Source of the DNA: Zopfochytrium polystomum
Lineage: Eukaryota; Chytridiomycota; Chytridiomycetes; Chytridiales; Chytridiaceae
Assembly: GCA_025765615.1 (NCBI GenBank)
Contig: JAIVFJ010000198.1
Span: 46,001 to 110,000 of the forward strand
DNA: 64,000 bases
Direction of reading: 5' to 3'
Below, one piece after another: positions 57,601-64,000 of the stretch. Under the pieces are notes generated by a model, which searched no databases, was not told where the DNA came from, and saw nothing but the letters and a program-made list of their open reading frames with translations. How positions within the stretch are numbered: the first letter of the stretch is position 1; each line of letters starts with the position of its first letter. A program made the position numbers and the translations under genes.

Positions 57601-59731
57601 CAGGCAGAGGCGCAGGGTCTGTGTGAACTCGCTCTAATAGGCGATTGGCAGGGGATCGAGTTGTGTGAATGGGGCGAGCGTGAATTTTCCCGACATCACA
57701 AGTCAAACAAGGAAAACGCCCAGTTCCTATTTGTGGGTACATATGCTTGCTACTTTTATTGATAATACCAACTTCCTCAAGGGTTTTACGGATCAAACCT
57801 CCGTGCAAGTGACCAAAACGCTTATGGAGAATTTCTTCTTGTGTGCCCGAGCGTAAAGGTTGAAGGTTCACCCTGTGAGTTGGTTGTGGTAAGTCTTCCA
57901 TGGCCAATGGTTTTTCAGACATACCGTCAGTTGACGCGAATGCAGTATCCGCATGAGTCAGCTGCATCACCGGAGTACCGGCGGAGAATTGTGCGATAAT
58001 AAATGTACGCTCTGGTGGTCCGTTCATCAAAGCGAAAACATGCGTCGGGTCCCAGAGTAGGCGAAGATTTCCCTGGCGCATTAAGTCCATTGGAGAGATT
58101 AAAGTCTCTCTGAACTCAGGAACATATAAAGAATTGCGCAAGATCAGAGTGATGTTTTCAACACTCAGAACAAAATCCCCTTCCAGTGTAGCTGGCACCA
58201 CTACACCGTTAGCTATGGAAATTGCAGCGCGAGTTGGTCTTAAATTGACAAAACGACTTTTGAGTGGCGACATGACCCTGGTTGCTCCTGAATCCAGGAT
58301 CGCCGTATTGGGACGGGCAGTCATAGCAAGGTCGGTTACAACTCTAGCGAAATCAGCTTTATCAGTTGAGCCGCGCAGAAATTGATCCAGACTGGAGTGA
58401 GGCGACACTCTGGCGTGATTGGCCATGTCTGTGTCTGCGATCCGAGCTTGCTCCGCAGAAGCTTTCAAGCGTTTAATCTGAGGGCAGTCTTTTGCAGCAT
58501 GTCCATGGGTGTTGCAATACTGGCATTTGGACGAGTCAGGCCAGGAACGTTTCGCGCCGCTCCTTTGGGTCTGTCGGTCCACTTTCCCCTCTTTAAGTAT
58601 GTCGCGACACTGATCAGCAGGGTGGTAAGCTGCTTCCCTGCCATGACGCATGCAAGGGTTATTCGGCAGTGTACGGTTGATGCGATAACTTGTCTTTACT
58701 GGCTTGGACTTGCCAGCAGAAATTTGAGCAGCATTAGCCATGTCTGAGGACGTATTGGTGCTTTGGCTCTTTTGATAGTTGACATTTGCACGACTTAATG
58801 AGTCCATGATTTCATCAACTGTTTTAAAACTGCATCGAATGCCTTTCTGTAGTTCGAGGCGAAGCGAAGCAAAGTTTGCATCGCTTGGTAGAGTTTCATT
58901 CAAGCGGGCACGGAAAAGCATCATTTTTAGGTCTTTCATTTTCGACCGGCAAGGAGTATAGGCATTCAATGTCATCTCCTGCAAATACAATGCTTCGTCG
59001 TCTTCGCCATTTTCTTCAGGAGGAATAGGCAGTTCAGGTCCAAATTCAGTTTGAACGGGCATAAATTGCCTGTCACGTGGCGGTAAACGCAACTTGAACT
59101 GGTGGTGCACAGTATTGGTACATCCAAACACTGTGTCGAAATCGTTATGCAGACGGTTGATAGCAGAATACCATTTGGTGACCTCAGAGGGCGAGTCGTT
59201 TGGTTTTTCAAGTGAGATATATCTCTTGAACCAATCGTCACCGGTAAATCCGACGGCATTGTTCGTAGCATATTTATTGCGTAGCCAGCAAATGCGATCA
59301 TAGAACGTGTCGATGCCATTGGTGTTATCCAACTCTTCAACATCCTCAAGCTTACAGCATTTGTTGAGAATAGAGATGGCTTTCCACATGTTGCTACGAT
59401 CCACTATGTGCTCACGTTCGATTTTGTTTCGACGGGCCATGGCATTGCAGTATTCTTTTTGGTATTCAATTTCAAGTCTTTCGCGCTCAAGTTGTTGGTT
59501 TCTCCCCATTCCAGGATCGCGAGGTGCGAGCGGTACAGGGAGAGGAGCGAGGATCTCATAATTGGGTTCCTCTTTAGCGCGGATAGACAGTCTTTCATTA
59601 TCAAGGAAGTCAAGGTAGCCTTCTTCGATTAACTTAGGTCGAATGACTTTATCTTCATGACGTTTCCATTCAGCACTCGTCCAGTGCGCGAAACGTGAAG
59701 AAGTCATGCGTCCTTTGCCTTTGTTAGACAT
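54665..59731 (-). CDS. Gag-Pol polyprotein of the copia element
   Basis: One uninterrupted ORF of 1,688 codons. Order: Gag with a CCHC knuckle (CQYCNTHGHAAKDC), protease (AILDSGATRVMSP), GAG-pre-integrase and integrase (HKRFGHLHGGLIRK, FPCLTCDVGK, VDEFSRWIEIK, then the D-D-E core). Next is reverse transcriptase (FDVDTAFLNAELDEEIYMKQ, YGLKQSARQWNETF, VFVHVDDVQIL in place of the usual YVDD). Last is RNase H (GYADASYAEEEDRTSRSGHV, ALSSTEAEYYSLAEA, KHIDVRAHFLRD). The PR-IN-RT-RH order defines Ty1/copia. Gag and Pol share a single frame, so no frameshift is needed. All catalytic signatures appear intact, so the copy may be active. Confidence 0.95.
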   Translation of the reverse strand: MSNKGKGRMTSSRFAHWTSAEWKRHEDKVIRPKLIEEGYLDFLDNERLSIRAKEEPNYEILAPLPVPLAPRDPGMGRNQQLERERLEIEYQKEYCNAMARRNKIEREHIVDRSNMWKAISILNKCCKLEDVEELDNTNGIDTFYDRICWLRNKYATNNAVGFTGDDWFKRYISLEKPNDSPSEVTKWYSAINRLHNDFDTVFGCTNTVHHQFKLRLPPRDRQFMPVQTEFGPELPIPPEENGEDDEALYLQEMTLNAYTPCRSKMKDLKMMLFRARLNETLPSDANFASLRLELQKGIRCSFKTVDEIMDSLSRANVNYQKSQSTNTSSDMANAAQISAGKSKPVKTSYRINRTLPNNPCMRHGREAAYHPADQCRDILKEGKVDRQTQRSGAKRSWPDSSKCQYCNTHGHAAKDCPQIKRLKASAEQARIADTDMANHARVSPHSSLDQFLRGSTDKADFARVVTDLAMTARPNTAILDSGATRVMSPLKSRFVNLRPTRAAISIANGVVVPATLEGDFVLSVENITLILRNSLYVPEFRETLISPMDLMRQGNLRLLWDPTHVFALMNGPPERTFIIAQFSAGTPVMQLTHADTAFASTDGMSEKPLAMEDLPQPTHRVNLQPLRSGTQEEILHKRFGHLHGGLIRKTLEEVGIINKSSKHMYPQIGTGRFPCLTCDVGKIHARPIHTTRSPANRLLERVHTDPAPLPVRGKRNELYWLCIVDEFSRWIEIKILASKAEAKTQFRLALEAFENKHSLHTKAVRFDQGEIEKSSEFQNWASSKHPPIEIEPSPAHVKEFDGLAERTIGILKEMAVCMLLEARLPPILLSYAIRYAAYIKNRTVHGATGKTPFSVWNGVSSPVDHLKIFGCLVVTLLPKAKRKSTTSPKGSMGIFLGFNGNTLVTVYDFTSRRVSDHYHVAFHEAIFPGYQPKMLPHGTLDKTSRLGPAIVTRDDITNFWESAEDSMETDSHHGSDNDSESPPDEVEQSVNEDEGVIHSGSEDEDIPPPVSNLRGGHSYNLRSRQKGSNGPQSSDKAKAAEEILDAVKDLPKTEFRHPQYKSNLYNRKVVRSVVAFARKKRLARGQFRIMYQNFKAYLADSDKLETPVPYPSEKLHARELPPLPQSYKQAVESKFAKYWLAAMHAEMKALIDNGTWILTKTPEGRKLLAARWVYAYKLDDNDYLLRFKARLVAKGYTQVAGVDYKQTFAPVVRTGSIRTILAIVQGLGFKLGQFDVDTAFLNAELDEEIYMKQPEGFENLELSSKYYSCLLKRCIYGLKQSARQWNETFHEALVKLGFTQLKSDTCVYVLHEDNAIKTIVFVHVDDVQILSKFKENIHELQSKFKEIFSIKTTDEVKYAVGMQIEEIDDGMWVGQKNYTQRILEDAGFWNKPKNGQDIPIECKSTPMTTSWEHDLAAEPLTPTEHAWYRSVVMQVSYLATNTRPDIAFTVNTLSMYLNSPNQSDLAALHRLLRYLRGTYDYGLYYRKSAADKAAELLLLSNAPIKQFEDALSIQGPEGYADASYAEEEDRTSRSGHVFMLNGAAVTWYSKKQNTVALSSTEAEYYSLAEAFKEAIWLRNLLTEMGFHLPNPTIVNEDNKSTLAIAMNPINHARVKHIDVRAHFLRDHLRKGNISLKYCPTEDMIADILTKPLPTVQHVKLTSYMGLVSLHDLLGESAIPVVSDNTTLQ

Positions 59732-60817
59732 TTTGCAGATCTCAGAAATTAAATCCGCTTTGGAGATAAATTCTGAAACGGAGTCGGAGTTTTTCTTTGC
59801 TGTCCGTACAACTCACGTAGTTTGCAGGAATTTCAGCAGTACTAGTTCTCAATGGCTCACAAGTCCAAAGAGTGTGCAAAAATTCTCAATGGCTCACAAG
59901 GTCCAAAGAGCAATAAATCAGTGACTCAAAAGTTCGCCAGAAAAATTCAGGGTTGACAATGATGAAAATCTCCGAGGCTCAAAGGTCCTCAGAAAAATTC
60001 AGACTTGATGACTGGCGATGATAGATAGCAATATTGGTAATGATAGGATATGAATAGTTGGAATAAAAATCAAACGGTCAGAGATCCAATCCAATTTCGA
60101 CGTTCCAAAAAAAAATGTAAGCGTCGACAGTCAAAATTCAGCAAGTCGACGTTCGACGTTTCAAATTCAGCAAGTCGAACTCGCGATTTAAAATTCCGGA
60201 TCTCGACAATCGACGTTCAACGTGTCCAAGAGTCTCAACGTCTTCAAATCAGTGGGTCGACGTTCCAAAAATTCAAATCGACGTTCGCGAATTCAAAATT
60301 CAGCAAGTTCGTTCGACGAATTCAAAATGCAAATCGGCAATGCGACAGAGATCTCGACTTTCAAAAATTCAGCAGGTCAATCCTGATGTTTCGATGATTC
60401 TCGTCGAGTTCCAAAAAAAAAATTCAGAGATCTGGTCTTCAGAAAAATTCGGAAATCGTGGTAAGCGGTTGGAAATCGATGGAAACAGATGGATCTTAGT
60501 TGGATATTAATGGATCCGTCACGTAGGGATTGAAAAACGCGCTCGGGGATGTAGATCTCTTGCTCGGGGATGTAGATCTGTTTGCGTCGAGCGAAGATCT
60601 GTTCGCGTGAAGCGGAGATCGGAGTTCAAAATTGAGAGATCTCGTTGCGGCGGTGGTGAAAGAGTCGGTGATAGTTCACTGCGGTGGATGACCACGCGGT
60701 TGCGGGCGGCGCGCGGTTGCGGGTGGGACGGGGACGGCGTCGGGGCGGGAGGACGGCGTCGGGTGGATGACCGCGCGGTCGCGGGCGGAGTTTGAAATTT
60801 GCCTATGGTTCTCTTTG
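59732..60817 (-). other. 5' leader of the copia element with internal tandem repeats
   Basis: A 1.1-kb untranslated leader. It holds direct repeats of TTCTCAATGGCTCACAAG (59,848 and 59,880). It also holds many short copies of AAATTCAGCAAGTCGA and GTCGACGTTC between 60,100 and 60,400, GCTCGGGGATGTAGATCT twice (60,541; 60,562), and GCGGTTGCGGG-type repeats at 60,690-60,790. Confidence 0.6.
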
Positions 60818-61010
60818 TGTTGAAATAAGTTTTTTTTTTTTAATTATTCCTTCCACCATGTTACATACAGGATACATTGGTGGGTACTTGCAACACAAGC
60901 TTATTAGCAGGCTCAGGACGCGTCGTATCTTTATCCAAAGAGATAAGCCGTATAGGCTTCTGAACCTTTTTGCTTTCCCACACGTTATTGTCTTTCAATG
61001 AAATGCAACA
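60818..61010 (-). repeat. 5' LTR of the copia element
   Basis: 193 bp. Base-for-base equal to the 3' LTR outside the poly-T run (T12 here). Confidence 0.9.
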
Positions 61011-63133
61011 AGATGTGACACTTAGAACGTCGAATCACATCATCTTTGTGCCGGTGGGAGAGCTCAAAGTGTGGGTGGTCGCTGTGAACTTAGTTTTTTT
61101 GGCCCTGGTGGAAAACAATAACAAAATGAAAAAATTGACAAAAAAAAACAATTAGACTTGGCCTCATATGAGTCCATATTGAGTCCATATTGAGTCCATA
61201 TGTGTGGACTCAATAGTGAATGAAAACCATAACAAAAACAATAAAATTGACAAAAAAAAACAATTAAGGAGACACAAAATGGACTCATTAATGGACTTGA
61301 TAGTGGACTTGATAGTGTGGACTTGATAGTGGCCCCACTTTCACTAAGTGGCCCCACTTTCACTACGTAGGGCCCGGATTGATATGTCTAGGGTTGTAGA
61401 TGCAACCCAAAAGCTTTGGGTGGCCTATGACATTTCCAATCTCATGGGTCAGTAGTTAGCTGGGGTTTTACAAGCGTCCCTGAGATAATTATTGACAATT
61501 ACCAACATAGTAGGCCCACCACCATGAAAATTCTAATTTTAAACTTTCCACACAATTTATACTGCATAACAGCAAACCTTTGTCCTGTCCTCTGCATCAT
61601 AAAAGAGCTTCTTGTGTTCTTTATGCTGACTGGGACACAGCATAGAGGTCACACCCCTTTTCTTTCCTGTTTAGTTTTTGTTGCTTTGGTTGATGTCACT
61701 CCCTTTTACCATTCTTCCATCCCCTTTCTGTGCAATGACATGTGGCCTCCCAGAGCTTCAAATTTCATCCATCGTCAATTTTGAGGGAAAATCTTCAAAT
61801 TTGAGAGAGGTGTGGCTGAATGTGTGGCTGTCGCCTTACCAATTGTTCTTTTCTTTCCTTTTCTCCTTTTTTTAATTCTTTTGTGTTGTTTCATTTTCTT
61901 GCTTTCCTTCTTTCTTTCTTCTTGTCTTTTCTTTTTCTCCTTGACTGCTATAAACCCTGCCACCCCTCCCCTATCCCTTTCTCTTTGTCTATGTTCTATC
62001 TTACTTTCCTCAATAGAACTCTCTCTCTCAGTGCCATCATATTGTTCTTTGTTTGTTGAGGTGGTTCTCCCTGGCCAGTGCGTTGTTGACCAAGGAGGGA
62101 GATGAGTCCTCTTAGGCCAGAGCCACCAGATCCAGCTGAAGAGGCAAGAACAACATTCCCCTTGGGCCAGTGTGTGAAGACCAAGCCTTGTGTGATGGCT
62201 GGTTCTGGGACAGTACTGGGACAAAAACCGGAAAAGCCAGACTTTACCCAGGCCAGGTTTCAGGTGGTATCTCAAGAATTCCTCAACAGGCTGAACCCTT
62301 ACCTGTGTGTACGCAAGCCTGGACTTGGCACAGACACAAACTTCTTGGTATGTTTCACCTCTCGATAGCAGCCTCAATGTACAACCAAATAACAGCTTTG
62401 TTGTGTAGCTGCTTGGATTGCACTTGAACTCCCTCTGCCGCCACCCTCAGCGCATTACCCGTACCTGCAGATTGCTGATGAGCGGCAGCTGGCTCCTGGT
62501 CTATCCTGAAGTAAGGGCTCGGCGGTTTGACCAAGCTGGTGCTTTATCCGACTGGTTTAAGGCCAGCACAGTGCCTAAAACAATGTAAAAATTTCACCCA
62601 GTGGCATATATTGCTTGAAAGTTTCATGTGCTTTGCTTTCACTGGAATATTTCAGGGCAGAACAATGCAAGTCAGAACTCTGGTTAAGCAAACTGCTGAG
62701 CCTTATCCTGAAGCAACTCTGGGTATCAGCAAGACACTGTGCCAGACGCTGTGCCTGTGCAAGCACCATGGAGGTGCCTGCCCAAACAGCTACACATAAG
62801 CCCACACGCATAGCTGCACCTGCGGCTACATGTACTCCCTCGAAGGATCTGTCAACTCAATCAAGTTCTGTGACTTGACCTGCCTTGTTGACAGAGGCCA
62901 CAAATGTTTGACTCTGATGACGAGAGCTTGGGCTGGCATGCCTGTGCTTCTGTTATGGTTGACGCTACTTTGGCCCAACGGCATCCACCCCTACCGCCAG
63001 TGCTGGTTCCAGCACCTGGGAAAAACAACTCACAGAATGATTGTCCCCTGGCTCCACAAACACCACTCTGGCAATCATGCATGGGATCAGCCATCACTTT
63101 GGGGACCTTTCATGCCTGAGACAGTGGGATATC
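61011..63133. other. intergenic region with short direct repeats
   Basis: Short repeats cluster at 61,105-61,370: GAGTCCATATT three times, GGACTTGATAGTG three times, AGTGGCCCCACTTTCACTA twice, and a ~45-bp A-rich unit twice (61,108 and 61,222). The remainder (61,400-63,100) has only short frames without recognised domains. Confidence 0.5.
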
Positions 63134-63205
63134 GGGGGATTCCGGGGAATGAACCCGGGACCTCCTGCACCCAAAGCAGAAATCATACCACTAGACTAAA
63201 TCCCC
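63134..63205 (-). tRNA. tRNA-Pro(TGG)
   Basis: 72 nt. The acceptor GGGGATT pairs with AATCCCC and the discriminator is C. The anticodon loop TTTGGGT has TGG. The T-arm is CCGGGTTCATTCCCCGG. No intron. Confidence 0.9.
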
Positions 63206-63580
63206 TGCCAGTGTTTCTGCAAAACAGAGAGTTGACGTCACGCCACCACTGACATTTCTGTCTGACTGTATGGCTCAAGTCGATACAGCATTGGTTAGCT
63301 TGTGCCCCAGGGCGCCAAAGGTCTCACTGGCACCCCCTTTAACTGTGCTGTCAGGCAGACTTGGACTTGTCATCTCTTCAGTGAAACTTTGCCACACTCA
63401 AACTTTTGCAGCAAGTCTCAGAAGTGGGCAAGGTCAGCTGGCACACCTGCAAGATTGTTATTCAGACGTCGGACCCAGTTTGGCCCTGACTCCCAAACCC
63501 CAGAGGCTCACAAAATCTGAAAACAAATCAATGAAAATTAAAATAAAGTGAAGTAACGAGGCTGCCATTCAGCCCCCTTT

Positions 63581-63662
63581 CGTCCTGCACAGGATTCGAA
63601 CCTGCGCTCCCAAAGGGAAATGCCTTAGCAGGGCACCGCGTTAACCACTCCGCCAACAGGAC
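63581..63662 (-). tRNA. tRNA-Ser(GCT)
   Basis: 82 nt. The acceptor GTCCTGT pairs with GCAGGAC and the discriminator is G. The loop CTGCTAA has anticodon GCT. The long variable arm has a CCC-TTT-GGG stem. The T-loop is TTCGAAT. Confidence 0.92.
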
Positions 63663-63886
63663 CCTACACAAGTCCATTTGGGCAAACAAGCCTGGTTCGA
63701 CTGGGCCTACCTGAAGCCTTTTCATACACTACCCAACAGCAAGACAGCAAGATCCTCTGCAACGGCAGTATTCAAGCATGAGCTTGGCTGGAAGTATGCT
63801 TACTTAAAGCTGCTTTTGACTTGGCGCATGCAAAATCCTGGTGCTATTGCTGCAACTGAAGACATCGAAGTATCTCCAGCAGTCCA

Positions 63887-63959
63887 CGAGCATAGCAGGA
63901 CTCGAACCTGCAATCTTTCGATCCGAAGTCGAACGCGGTAACCATTTCGCCATATGCCC
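63887..63959 (-). tRNA. tRNA-Arg(TCG)
   Basis: 73 nt. The acceptor GGGCATA pairs with TATGCTC (one G-T) and the discriminator is G. The anticodon stem TTCGA/TCGAA encloses CTTCGGA with anticodon TCG. The T-arm is GCAGGTTCGAGTCCTGC. Confidence 0.9.
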
Positions 63960-64000
63960 ACACCGAATTCAGCTAAGCAGCGAGACCTCTGAAAGACTGT

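Larger units (their letters stand above)
54310..61010 (-). mobile_element. complete Ty1/copia LTR retrotransposon
   Basis: 6.7 kb, minus strand, flanked by LTRs of 200 and 193 bp that are identical except for a 19- versus 12-nt poly-T run. They start TGTTGCATTTC and end TTTCAACA on the coding strand. One intact Gag-Pol ORF. A G7 polypurine tract touches the 3' LTR. No primer site for a standard tRNA 3' end is evident after the 5' LTR (the sequence is CAAAGAGAACCATAGG). Flanks GGTTG (left) and AGATG (right) do not match, so no target-site duplication. Confidence 0.9.

Noticed and set aside
62099..62370. 88-codon ORF MSPLRPEPPDPAEEA...
   Set aside because: No recognised domain, overlapping equally open frames, and no splice or promoter context.

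Overview
The window is nuclear DNA of a filamentous-type or zoosporic fungus, most likely an early-diverging one (a chytrid is my best guess, not proven). The reasons are short GT-AG introns, a secreted GH3 beta-glucosidase, a DUF8032-type fungal regulator, Ser/Thr-rich cell-surface proteins, a Ty1/copia retrotransposon, and a STAND/NLR-type receptor with TIR, NACHT and WD40 parts. No rRNA, CRISPR or prokaryotic operon structure is seen.

Layout. 1-24 kb is GC-rich host DNA: a partial multi-exon helical-repeat gene (minus, runs off the left edge), a DUF8032 regulator (plus), a small membrane protein (minus, 3 exons), a 24-exon surface protein built from three tandem copies of a ~500-residue module with its introns (minus), and a 6-exon GH3 beta-glucosidase with a 7-nt microexon (plus). 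24-39 kb is a repeat-rich graveyard. It holds a 2,092-bp element with 252-bp terminal inverted repeats enclosing a piece of a virus-type primase-helicase gene, itself split by a 735-bp MITE. It also holds a WD40 pseudogene, a diverged TIR-family relic, and a broken paralogue of the NLR gene carrying a 2.1-kb insertion.

39-46.5 kb and 52.4-54.3 kb are strongly AT-rich and carry genes of viral type: an AEP primase / SF3 (D5-like) helicase, a second truncated SF3 helicase, a zinc-ribbon plus restriction-like nuclease, a frame-broken protein resembling the transposon-viral family-A polymerase (TVpol), and a family of small paralogous ORFs, all set among repeated non-coding modules. This looks like one or more endogenised virophage, Polinton-like-virus or transpoviron-like elements. 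Between the two AT-rich blocks sits the best preserved NLR gene (47.3-52.3 kb): a ubiquitin-fold-like N-terminus, TIR, NACHT and 11 WD40 repeats, with a one-base break in the TIR exon.

54.3-61.0 kb is a complete, very young Ty1/copia element whose LTRs differ only in a poly-T length. It abuts the truncated helicase and has no target-site duplication. 61-64 kb has no convincing protein gene but contains three good tRNA genes (Pro-TGG, Ser-GCT, Arg-TCG).

The point of most interest is the interleaving of an NLR-type immune-receptor family with DNA-virus-derived replication genes and the mobile elements that carry pieces of them.
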